Assembly: GCA_001051155.2 (NCBI GenBank)
Contig: JYIP02000008.1
Location: 1 to 64,000 of the forward strand
Source: Chrysoporthe austroafricana
Taxonomy: Eukaryota > Ascomycota > Sordariomycetes > Diaporthales > Cryphonectriaceae
Direction: 5' to 3'
Length of the DNA: 64,000 nt
Part shown: positions 34,703 to 44,988 of the stretch, piece by piece
Position numbering within the stretch: position 1 is the first letter of the stretch
How the letters are laid out: the number at the start of each line of letters is the position of its first letter
Made by a program: the position numbers and the translations under genes
Notes under the pieces: generated by a model
What the model saw: only the letters and a program-made list of their open reading frames with translations
Told to the model about the DNA's origin: nothing
Databases searched by the model: none

Positions 34703-37682
34703 CTATACCTCCTTGTCAATGCTAAAGTAGACCTTGACCTCGACCTCGTTGCCCCAGCCCGGCTTGAGCTCCAATTCCTTCCAGGCCTTCTCGACATCAA
34801 TCTCCAGCACCTGCTCCGAAGTCTTGCTCACAGACACCGTGTGCGGCGGGATGACCTGCCCATGGATGGTCGCCATGAAGTCATCCTGGATGCTCATCTG
34901 AGGTAGCTTCGAGATGTAGATCCCAAGAACACCCAAGGCCTTAATACTCGTGTCGACAAGGACCCTTCCGTTCTCCAGCCAATCAAACTCGTTGTTGACA
35001 ATGGCGGCCGCGCCAGTCATCTTCCCAACGAGGCCTAGGTTGGCAACGAATACGCGGCCGAGGCTCTCGCTGTCGAAGGGAGAGAGTGGGTACGCTGTGA
35101 AGATCTCGTAACCCCTGACGTCGAGTGATACAATGAGCTTGGAGGCAGGATTCTCTGTCCGGACTGGAGGCGTGATCAACCCAGTGTTGTGCGCGCGGAT
35201 GATGTAGTGCATGGAGTCCAGAACACCGGAGAAGCGCCTAAGCGGGATGATGTCTGTCAGCGCGCGGCCAGAGACGTTGAAGACACCCATGATGGGAGTT
35301 CCCGTCACAGCCCTTCCGTTGTAGCAGCCGACCTTGAGCAGCGCTTCGTCATGATAGTCGACATATTGGTCGATGCTGCGGCCTAAGACGCTCGGTCGGA
35401 AGATGACGGTCTTGCCGTGGGTCGTGATGCCGGTCATCTGGTTGATGAGATTCATATTGTGAGACCCAGGGGCGTCCGTGATGTAGATCGGTCCTCCGCT
35501 GACGCAGCGGGCTGCGGCGTGAAAGCCGGAATAGTCGTGAACGGTCTGGAACATATCCCAGTCGGGCAAAATGTTCAGGTGCTGTGTAAATAAGCTATTG
35601 TGAGCATTGGCCCAGATGTGCCAGGGATGCGAGGAAGGAATCTCGGGGAAAAAGTCGTCGGAGTTTCTGCACAGGATGGTGGGCCTATTGCGCGGCAGCT
35701 GCGAATAGAAGAGGATGGTTGGGGTCTGTGACATGCAGCTGATGGCCTTGATGCTGAAGTGCCGAAGAGACGAGATTGTCCATGCGTCTAGATACTCTGT
35801 CATGAGTTCACGCCGTGCTTTGGCGGATATCCAGGTGTCCGTCATGAACTGCGCATCGGTCTTCACTCCGTCGATACCACACGACGAAAGGAAGCGGTAG
35901 AAGTCGTCGTAGAACTTTTGCACATCCTCTTTGGCCACGACGGTCATCTTGCCGCCCAGCGGAAGCCAGCGGCGGTTCTGATCCTCTCGCACGACAGTTT
36001 CGGTTTTATATTTCTTGGCCAGGTTGCCGTCGGGAGACAGTCCGGCCCAGTAGCCTAAGAGGGCATGCCACACGGCGACATGCTGAATGTTCGGATGCCG
36101 ATCCCTGATCTTTGTGACGACATCCTTGAGGCCATTTGGGAAAGCTTTTGGTTCGGCCTGGCAGAGCTCGTCAGTACGAATCTCGTCGAAATCAGTGCAG
36201 AGAAAAGGGCTCCAAAAACGAACCTCGAAATCGTTCCAGCCATACTGAAATTGGCCTTCGCCTCTGTAGTCGATGTTTTGCCAGTTGTCATCAATGATCA
36301 GACTGGTGACCTTGATGTTATGCTTAGCGAGCTCGTCGACGGCGGTAAGAACTTTCTCATCCGTAAGCCTCTGGCCCAGAGCGTTCCAGGTGCCTCCGAT
36401 TTGTTAGCTTATACCACGGCTACATGCTCGACTAAGACCGAGACAGTCGATACTCACAGAAGCCTAAGCCGTCATACCAGTTCTCCATCCACTCCGGCTT
36501 GACGCCTTCTTGGAGAGCCTTGAATTCCTCCTCGTATTCGCCGGTCGACTTCTTACTCGAGAGCACCAACCCACGGGCTCGATACATGACTGCAGCGTTT
36601 GCGCTCTCGAAGTTGTAGCCGACCGCGGCCAACACAGCCCCGGAATCTGAGCTCTCGCTATCGTTCCTCAGGTGAAGCTGCACGTTGCCAGATTCGTCAC
36701 TGCGAAATGTTGCCATCACGTCATTGACGCCGCTGACAGCGAGAAGAACGAGATGTTGACCTTCCTGGTTCACAAATGCAGCGAGGACAGCGTCCTTGTC
36801 AAGCGAGAAGTGGGTTTTGCCATGCCTTGGTGCGATCCAAGGAGCCCAAATGCGGACCAGAGAGAACCACCTGGAGAGTGTCAGCCAAGACCTTCCAAGC
36901 GGTGGAAATAAAGAACGATGCGGCATCACATAGGGGGTCTCTAGAAGCGTCCATTCCAACAACGACTACCCTAAAGCACAGGGCGGAGGCCCATGCAAAT
37001 GCACACGACATTTCAGGGGGACATGGGCTTACCTGAGAAAGCCTCCCCAAGGCAAGCCTAGGTTCACATCCGTGTACGTGGAATCCTCACCACTCGCAGC
37101 GTCTACAGTAGCTGCAATCTCCCAGAGGCGTGTTCCTGGGCTTTGGGACGGGCAGGACTTGACCTTGATCCGGTCATCATAGCCCTTGAGAATGCTGCCA
37201 AAGTCGTCTGGTAGGGCATCAGCTCTCAAGTCGCTGGTGGCGATGATCGTCCCATCTCCCATGCCCTGTTCGTCTCGAATCCACTTCCACGGCTGGTCCG
37301 TCCCATGTCGGAACTTGACAGTGAAGTTCAGCCGTGGCTGTACCGACACCTTGCCCTCGAACCAGAGACGGGCTACGGAGCCGTCGATGCTCTGCAGCGT
37401 GGATGGTGTCTTGTCGGCCGGGGACAGCGGCGTTTCAGCCCAAGCATCGTCGCCGACCGAGTGCCACAGGGCCACCTCCCAGGGCTGCTTGGCCTGGCCG
37501 GCGGGCACCTCGAGGAGGGCTGTGACCTGGACATCGCCCTGCTGCACCTGGGTTATCTGACCCAGGGGCGGATAGACCGAGAGGGAAGACCCCATGTCCT
37601 TGATGATGCGCTTCCTCTGCTTTGGGATGTGGTAGATGGCCTCGTCATAGTCTTCCTTGTCAAGTTCCTGAGGGACACTCAT
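34703..37682 (-). CDS. GH36 raffinose synthase/alpha-galactosidase-like glycosidase
   Basis: Belongs to the GH36 subgroup of raffinose synthases and seed imbibition proteins, enzymes that transfer or hydrolyse alpha-galactosyl groups. Four exons (37033-37682, 36458-36870, 36224-36393 and 34703-36157) give 895 residues. An N-terminal beta-rich region with LWFEGKVSVQPRLNF and WEIAATVD precedes the TIM barrel. In the barrel I see WYDGLGFCTWNALGQRLTDE, SLIIDDNWQNIDYRGEGQF, HVAVWHALLGYWAGLSPDG, then GIDGVKTDAQF with the likely nucleophile D512, and PDWDMFQ (D610, D612) with the acid/base region. A C-terminal beta domain ends in VKVYFSIDKEV. No signal peptide is seen, suggesting a cytosolic enzyme. 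The 66-nt third intron is in frame with no stop; homology and a CTGAC branch-like site argue that it is removed. Confidence 0.88.
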
Positions 37683-37880
37683 GATGGAAGGGCAGGCCTA
37701 TGCGGGCGATGCTGTTCGAGCTGTCGAATCTATACGAGATGAGGAGACGAAGCAGACGGGAAGCAAGGCAGGTATATAGAGAGGAGCGATCGTCCCTGCC
37801 ACGTCAAGGGGAGGGAGAGGGCAGATCTATGGGCGGAATCATGCACGGCTTTCCTGCAGCTCTAGATGCAGCCTTCTCCT

Positions 37881-37904
37881 CATGACATCGTGTTCAACGT
37901 CATG
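37881..37904. repeat. Short inverted repeat CATGAC/GTCATG
   Basis: Six-base arms at 37881-37886 and 37899-37904 with a 12-base spacer. Weak on its own; noted because it lies next to two stronger inverted repeats. Confidence 0.5.
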
Positions 37905-38000
37905 TCGAGGAGAGCAAGCCGAACGGCAGTGCGGGCAGCCTTCCGGCGGTTTGTGTGCCTGCCCAAGTAAACATAGCACTATGTGCTCCGCATTACGGAG

Positions 38001-38040
38001 TATGTATGTACGTACGCTGTACTGCTATGGTACATACATA
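38001..38040. repeat. Perfect 11-bp inverted repeat
   Basis: Arms TATGTATGTAC (38001-38011) and GTACATACATA (38030-38040) are exact reverse complements around an 18-base loop. It lies midway in the divergent intergenic region. Confidence 0.85.
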
Positions 38041-38051
38041 GTAGGCCAATA

Positions 38052-38109
38052 GTACGGAGGTACGGACGCACTATGGCACACCCCCACCACTGTCCAGGTA
38101 CCTCCGTAC
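38052..38109. repeat. Perfect 12-bp inverted repeat
   Basis: Arms GTACGGAGGTAC (38052-38063) and GTACCTCCGTAC (38098-38109) are exact reverse complements with a 34-base spacer. The same ACGGAG core occurs just before the previous inverted repeat (about 37995-38000). Confidence 0.85.
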
Positions 38110-38533
38110 CGCGCGACATCAGTGCCTACGGCCACCTGGCGGCGTCGCTGGTCTGACTAAGCATGTGACGCGCGGGCCAATCAACAGCTCCATGATTCGG
38201 GTGTAATCGGGGCAGGGGTCAGGATCTGCCTCAGGCCAAGGCGGCCCTGCTGGCGCAGCAGATTTTGGGGGAGCTCGGCCAGCAGCGCCCAGCAGCGCCA
38301 GCACCAGCCAACCAGACCAAGCTCAAGTGGGCGCGGCTTGCCGGAAGAGAAACGTCGAGTCGATTTTCTTGACGATAAACGCCTCAATCCCACAACGCTC
38401 CCCCCGTCCTCCCACCACCACCACGCCCGGTCTCCAGGTACTACCGACCGCACCCAGGTCAGCCAGCTCGGATTGACCCTTTCGCAGATTCACCCATCCT
38501 CCAGGCGGTTGGCACATCCCCCGATCCCCCACG

Positions 38534-40144
38534 ATGGCGTCCCGGAGACTCGCTCTCAACCTTTCCAAGGGCCTCACCCGGAGGGCATACCCTTCGGCCC
38601 CATTGAGGCGCACCTTCGCGACTCCCGTCTCTGCGCCCATCCGGACCCAGACCACCACCCTCAAGAATGGCCTCACCGTCGCCACCCAGCACTCCCCGTA
38701 CGCCCAGACCTCCACCGTGGGCATGTGGATCGATGCCGGTTCGCGAGCCGAGACCGCGGAGAACAACGGCACCGCGCACTTCCTCGAGCACCTGGCCTTC
38801 AAGGTAGGCGCCGCCCGAGCTTGTTTGCTGCCGGGACCGCTGAAGAATTGCCTGCTGACATGCCGAGAAGGGTACCTCTAGCCGGACACAGCAGCAGCTC
38901 GAGCTCGAGATCGAGAACATGGGCGCCCACCTCAACGCCTACACCTCGGTATGTCGTCACATCATACGATAGCCGCCCTCGGGGATCACGTAGCTGACTG
39001 TAGCACCAGCGCGAGAACACCGTCTACTTCGCTAAGGCTCTCAACGAGGACGTGCCCCAGTGCGTCGACATCCTCGCCGACATCCTCCAGAACTCCAAGC
39101 TCGAGGAGGCCGCCATCGAGCGCGAGCGCGACGTGATCCTGCGCGAGTCCGAGGAGGTTGACAAGCAGATCGAGGAGGTCGTCTTCGACCACCTACACGC
39201 CACCGCCTTCCAGCAGCAGCCCCTCGGCCGCACCATCCTAGGCCCCAAGGAGAACATCCGCGACATCACCCGCACCGAGCTCTCCAACTACATCAAGCAC
39301 AACTACACCGCCGACCGCATGGTCCTCGTCGGTGCCGGCGGCATCCCCCACGAGAAGCTCGTCGAGATGGCCGACAAGTACTTCGCCAAGCTGCCCCCCA
39401 AGTCTCCCGAGACCCACGCCTACCTGCTGTCTAAGAGGAAGCCCGAGTTTATCGGCTCTGATGTCCGGATACGCGACGACACCATCCCCACCGCCAATAT
39501 CGCTATTGCTGTGGAGGGTGTCAGCTGGAACGATGATGACTACTTCACCGCTTTGGTTGCTCAGGCTATCGTTGGAAACTACGACAAGGCTATGGGCAAC
39601 GCCCCCCACCAGGGCAGCAAGCTGAGCGGGTTTGTCCACAAGAACGACCTCGCCAACAGCTTCATGAGCTTCTCCACCAGCTACAGCGATACCGGGTAAG
39701 CTTCCACCCCTAGGTCCGCATCCCGAGCCCGAGAAGGTGCTAACACGTGACAGTCTCTGGGGCATCTACCTCGTCACCGACAAGAAGGAGCGCATCGACG
39801 ACCTCGTTCACTTCGCCCTCCGGGAGTGGACTCGCCTGTGCCAGTCCGTGAGCGAGGCCGAGACCGAGCGCGCCAAGGCCCAGCTCAAGGCCTCTATCCT
39901 CCTGTCCCTGGATGGCACCACCGCCCTGGCCGAGGACATCGGCCGCCAGATCGTCACCACCGGCCGGCGGATGAGCCCCGGCGAGATCGAGCGGACCATC
40001 GACGCCGTGACCGCCGAGGACGTCATGAAGTTTGCGCAGAAGAGGATCTGGGACCAGGACATCGCCATCTCCGCCGTCGGCAGCATCGAGGACCTGTTCG
40101 ACTACCAGAGCATCAGGGGCAGCATGAGCAGGATGTTCTCTTGA
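38534..40144 (+). CDS. MAS1: Mitochondrial processing peptidase, beta subunit
   Basis: Catalytic subunit of the matrix protease that removes presequences from imported precursors; in filamentous fungi it is also known as PEP and doubles as the core I protein of complex III. Exons are 38534-38803, 38871-38948, 39010-39695 and 39754-40144, giving 474 residues. A basic, Arg-rich mitochondrial presequence (about residues 1-30) leads into the M16 domain. The inverted zinc motif HFLEH is at residues 82-86, with the distal Glu in [32 protein letters not shown] across an intron is highly conserved; I chose the acceptor at 39009 rather than 39003 because it restores SREN rather than SHQREN. The inactive C-terminal half contains [10 protein letters not shown]. 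Length matches the family. Confidence 0.95.
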
Positions 40145-41079
40145 GCGGTGGCGGGCAGCATGAAAACGAAGAGAGCGGGACGGATGGAAGAAGAGCCCGT
40201 CACGTTGGTTGTATAATACCTGTGAAAGACTACGTACGGGCCGGGTTGTACTGTAGTTCGGGGGTAGACATAGAATCTAGGGTGGTCATCGCACCAGAGA
40301 GAAAGAGAGAGAGAAAAAAAAAGCAACATCAATTCCCTTTGTCGAGAGAACTGCAAGGCTTCGGATCCGCGTCTGTGGGGGACCTCGCGATGTATGCGCT
40401 TGCATTTGTACGGGCTCGATGACGGGCGTAGCGATCTGAAAAGGCAGAGCACACCGGTGGGAATACACTTATATCCAGCAATCTCCACACAGTGTTCTGA
40501 AGCGGGAAAGTTTTGATCGGACCTATCCTCCCTCGGGTACCTGATGCCCCGTGTTCATCTCGTTCGAGTGTCCTCCCTAACGATCGATCTCTCCGGCTCG
40601 ATCGTCGGCATGGTCCGCATCTTGACCTTGCTTCAACTCTACCTACTTACTTATCTGTATGAGCAAATCGTGCCGTATCGCAGGACCGCAACCATTCCAG
40701 CTGACCCCCTCCAGCCCCAACCCCCGGGGGATCAACCGCTACCTGCCCGTGTGCAGCGGTTGGACACGCCCGGCGGCCGATACCATATATCGAGGGCAGC
40801 GAGGGGCGCTGAGAGAGGCTAGCCAACAGCCGTCTCGCTAGAGAAAACCTCAACGTTGCCGATGGAGGGCGGTTATAAGTTGCTGGAGGACGGACCTGCC
40901 AGCACGTGAAAGGGGACCGTTATGCAGATAGACTCTCTATGGTCATGTGTGTGTGCGTGAAGTTTTTACAGGAATCTGTAGTTGTACAGTACAGGAAGAG
41001 ACGCATGAGAAAAAACCTCGAGGAGGCGGAAAGCCTTTGAACACGCGGCAAGTATACAGAATCAGACAGACAGCCACCC
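40145..41079. other. Convergent 3' region between MPP-beta and ABCD transporter genes
   Basis: 935 bases containing the two 3' UTRs. A short A run (about 40314-40323) follows an AGAG tract. No supported gene. Confidence 0.55.
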
Positions 41080-43966
41080 TTATGCCCGCGCCGTCTCGGC
41101 CCCCTCGCCCGCTTCCTCCGCCGCCTCGGCATAGGCGGGCGGCGGCAAGCCCTCGCCGCCCTCCACCCACACCTGCGCGAGCTCCCGCTCGATCTCGTCG
41201 CGCCGCCGCTTCCACTCCTCGACCTTGGCCAGCCTCTCCCGCAGCTCCTGCAGCTCCCGCTCGACGTGCATCTTCTCGCGCGCCGTGCCGATCCGCTCGA
41301 ACTCCCACTGGTCGCCGGCCTCGCCCAGGCCGAGGACCAGGTTGAAGGTGTGGTACTTCTTGAGGGAGGCGCGGGTAGAGATCGTGATGAGCGCTGTACT
41401 GCGGCGTCAGCCCTGCTCGCGTCCTCTTTCCCCCTACCCAGGTTTTCCGGTTGGGTTGGGAGGTAGTGTTTTTTTTTTTTTGGGGGGGGGGGGGGTTGGG
41501 GGAGGGGGGGGGAGAGGAAAAATAACTTACTTTTCGCGCTTCACTTGAAGGTGCCATATTGATGGCCCCCCTCCGCGCCGCTGCAGGCGNGGAGCTGCAG
41601 GGGCTGCGGGGGAGGCCGGGCAAGGGCGGGGGGGGGGAGCGGGGGCGCGGCGAGATAGGGCGGGGGGGCCCGCAGGGGGGGGGGGGGGGGGGCGCGGGGC
41701 CGCCCCCCGCCGCGCCTCCCCTCTCCCCCCCCCCGGGGTTCGGGTGGGGTGGGGGGGTTTTTTTTTTTTTTTTGGGGGGGGGGGGGGGTTGAGGGACGGG
41801 CGGAGGATGGAAATACTACTTACTTATCCCCTTCTCCTTGCAGGTCTCATAGAGCAGGCCCTCCACGTCGCTGCTGACGGCGCTCGTGCCCTCGTCGATG
41901 AAGGCGTACTGCGGCTCGTGGTACAGCAGGCGCGCGATGGCCATGCGCTGCTTCTCGCCGCCGCTCAGCACGTCCTTCCACTCCTTCTTGGTGTCCCAGC
42001 CGCCCTCGCGGTCGGGCAGGTAGCCGAGGCGGGCGGCATCGAGGATGTGCTTGAGCTCGTACTCGTTGCGGCGCTTCAGGCGCATGTCGGCCTCGCCGTC
42101 GGGGTAGATGACCTGGTCGCGCAGGGTGCCGACGCTGAGGTAGGGGCGCTGGGGGAGGAACATGATGCCGTCCTCGCCGGTGGCCTTGGGGCGCGAGACG
42201 AGGCCGCGGTAGACGGGCCACAGGCCGGCGAGGATGCGCGCGACGGCGCTCTTGCCGACGCCGTTGGAGCCCGAGACGAGCAGGTGCTCGCCGCGGCGGA
42301 CGATGAGGCTCAGCGAGTCGACGAGCTCGTCGCCGCCGTGCGGCCACAGCGCGGGCGCGACGACGGGCACGTGCTCAAGGCGCATGCCGTCGAAGCCGCG
42401 CTGGATGGTGCCCTGCACGTCGGCGAGCGAGTAGGCCTCGCCGCCCGCGGCGCGCGCCGGGTAGGCGTTGGCGTGGACGCGGTGCAGGGTCGCGATGAGC
42501 GTGTACACGCGCGACGTGTAGCCCGCGAGCTCCGACAGGTCCTTGATGCTGTACATCATGCGCCCGCCGGCGTCGGCGAGCGAGAGCATCAGGCGCTTGT
42601 TGGTGATGAAGTTGCCCATGCGCGAGCGCTCGCGGCCGCCCGGCCGGCCCGCGGCCTCGCGCAGCTCCGTGGCGCCGCCGAGGCCGCCCCACGCGGGCAG
42701 GAAGACGGGCAGCGACGCGAGCAGGTAGCCGTAGGCGGACCAGCTGTACTTGAGGATGAAGTCCTCGAGGATGTTGTAGCGGATCTTGAGCATGTAGATG
42801 CCCTCCATCCAGCTCTTGAGCGAGCGGAACTCGCGGTTGAGGAAGTGCTTCTCCATGTCGGCGCCGCCGTAGAAGGCCACCTCCTCGGCGTTGGCTATGA
42901 GCCGCGCGTGCAGGGCGCGGAAGTCGCCCTCCTTGGCGCCCTCGACGGCCTTGAGCTTGCCGAAGGGCGGCGAGAGCCGGCGCAGGATGGACGCCGTGAA
43001 GAAGTAGTTGCTCAGCAGCCCGGTGAGGGCGAGCGGGCCGAGGGACCGGTAGAGCTGGTAGTTGAAGACGCAGATGTCGACGAAGGGCTTGCCCAGGGAC
43101 GAGTAGAGGTTGGCGGCGGCGGCGCAGAAGAGCGTCAGGTCCTGGGTGATGTACTGGTCGGCGCCCTGGCCGACGCCGCCGTCCAGGTTGGAGAGCTTGT
43201 AGTAGTTGAGGTTGTCGTTGAGGTACAGGTCGTGGATGTAGCGGGTGAGGCGGGTGCGGAACGCGATGGACACCTTGGACTCAAGGAACTTGATCATGGC
43301 GTTGACGTAGGAGGCGAAGCCGCCGAGGCCGCACCACTTGACGATGCCCCAGAGGAACAGGCGGCCGTTGCCGGCGACGAGGTCGCGCACGATCTCGCCG
43401 TCCAGCCGCGCGACGACCAGGGACAGGTACGTGCGCAGCATCAGGAACACGCCGTGGCTGAGCAGCAGGCCGGCCTCCTTGCTCGTCCAGCGCGGGATCA
43501 CGATGCTCATCAGGCTCAGGAACTGGTGCAGGAAGGCGAGGTTGAGGCCGGGCTTGGTCTGGGCGCCGGGCACGGCGCCGTCGGCCAGGCCGGCGACGCG
43601 CGGCGGGTTGAGGAAGAGCCGGCGGTGCGCCTCGAAGGTCAGGGGCTTGGTGGTGTGGATGACGACCTTGGACGTGCGGTCCTTGTAGGGCACGTAGATG
43701 GTGCGCGAGCCGTCCTTGTTGTGGACCCACGAGTTGGTGCGCACCAGCTTGACGCCCTGCTCGCGCTCGAAGCGGCGGCGCTGCCACCGGCGGCGCGAGC
43801 CCTCGGCGCCGAGGACGATGGCGGCCGCGAGCGCGAGGGTCGCGAGCAGCCGCGCCGCGCGCGAGGTCCGGCGCAGGCGCGCGCGGGCCAGGGCGGCGTA
43901 CTTGTCGACGAAGGCGAGGATGGCCGCCTCGGCGGCGGAGTGCCGCAGCGTCGACTGCGTGGCCAT
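41080..43966 (-). CDS. Peroxisomal ABCD-family half-transporter (PXA1/PXA2-like)
   Basis: ABC subfamily D half-transporter that, as a dimer, imports long-chain acyl-CoA into peroxisomes for beta-oxidation. Two exons, 41824-43966 and 41080-41393, give 818 residues. The N-terminal transmembrane domain includes VPYKDRTSKVVIHTTKP, the IPRWTSKEAGLLLSHGVFL region and a basic N-terminus. The nucleotide-binding domain has Walker A SGSNGVGKSAVAR (about 563-575), the signature LSGGEKQRMAIAR (about 663) and Walker B AFIDEGTSAVSSD. The exon junction gives GITLITISTRASLKKYH, the expected H-loop region but with T-R where S-H-R is usual, so the switch His may be absent. A charged, helical tail of about 60 residues ends the protein. 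The 430-base intron is inflated by an assembly artefact around the N at 41590. Confidence 0.9.
41469..41788. other. Assembly gap point inside ABCD transporter intron (probable artefact)
   Basis: Two matching T-then-G homopolymer blocks (T 41469-41481 with G to 41495; T 41758-41773 with G to 41788) bracket an N at 41590. The sequence left of the N, after the first block, is an error-rich copy of the real intron end and exon start that follow the second block. The sequence right of the N is an error-rich copy of the real flank before the first block. About 280-290 bases are probably spurious, so the true intron is likely near 140 bases. Confidence 0.8.
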
Positions 43967-44930
43967 GGTGCGGGAGGAGCGGGTTGGCCAGGCGCGCGCG
44001 CGCTATCGTGCCATCGGGCTCTTCTCGGTGTGCACTCTGCGGAGGAGGAGGCGAGGCTGTGTGAGGATCGCGGAGGGCGGAGGGAGGGTATGCTCAGGCT
44101 GCGCGGTTGTCTACCCCGTCGTCGGACCTACTTGTGTGGACTGGGTCTGGGATCGAACAGCGCCGCTTGTTGTTGTGTCGAGGTTTGTCCCGGCCGAGCT
44201 GGTCTGCGAAGGTGGGCTTCCGGAAGACATCAGACATCATCGTCGGGCGGAGGCTGGAGGGCGGCTCTGGCATGTGATCCATCCCACCACCGACCAGCCT
44301 AAGCACCAAGCTACCATGGCATGTCACCATAGTGCCATTCTATAGTACGTACTACACTACACAGCAAGCGGCCGTGGCCCTTCCCCGGAAAAAAACGCCT
44401 CGGGTGTTCGAGTCCGGGGAAGACCAGGGTCTGTGTGGCCCTCTGGGCAGGTCTTCTCTCCCGAGGCCCGTCGTCTGTCCGTTCTCCAGGGGTTGCTTGA
44501 GCCTGTCTCAACCGCGGGATTTTTTTTCTTTTTTTCCTTTTTTTTTTTTCCCCTTTTTCTTTTTCTTCTTCTAGCCTTCCTCCACAACGCTGAGGATCTC
44601 TATGTCAGTCCCAGGGTCTACCTCACCTGGCCACGCCTGGCACGCCTGGGTGGGCCGTGGTCCCTGTGCGCACGTACTCTGTCCGGCACGGGGTAGCTGA
44701 GCTGGCAGGACATGACCCGACGACAGGTCGAGGTTGAAACAAGCTTGTCTCTCGCTGCCTCCGCGAGAAACCTTGAGAGGCAGACAGGCGCGGGCGCAGG
44801 TTCCCGATGCGGCCCTGATGCCCGTCTGAGGGCGACATGTGTGTCGTGACTCGTCGACAGCAAGCACGCCGGCAACCCTGCCTGGCTCAGCTCAGATCGA
44901 TGACAGCTCGCAATACCGCCACTTCTCACC

Positions 44931-44988
44931 GTCGCTGTCGCTGGCGCTGGCACTGTCGCTGTCGCAGCCGCAGTCGCAGTCGCAGTCA
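44931..44988. repeat. Imperfect GTCGCT/GTCGCA hexamer repeat
   Basis: About nine variants of a six-base unit, drifting from GTCGCT to GTCGCA along the array. Non-coding. Confidence 0.75.

Larger units (their letters stand above)
37683..38533. promoter_or_regulatory. Divergent GH36/MPP-beta intergenic region with inverted repeats
   Basis: 851 bases separate two divergent start codons. Three inverted repeats between 37881 and 38109 are listed separately. A CCAAT-like CCAAT box appears at about 38045 and again near 38176. These could regulate either gene; no factor can be named. Confidence 0.55.

Noticed and set aside
41744..44302. 852-codon open frame on the plus strand opposite the ABCD transporter
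   Set aside because: It is the antisense shadow of a GC-rich coding exon, Val/Leu/Ala/Gly-rich and without any domain; the minus-strand frame has full ABC transporter motifs.
44395..44425. tRNA-like GTTCGAGTCC B-box motif
   Set aside because: The flanking bases do not form a T-stem, and no A box or cloverleaf could be found upstream.
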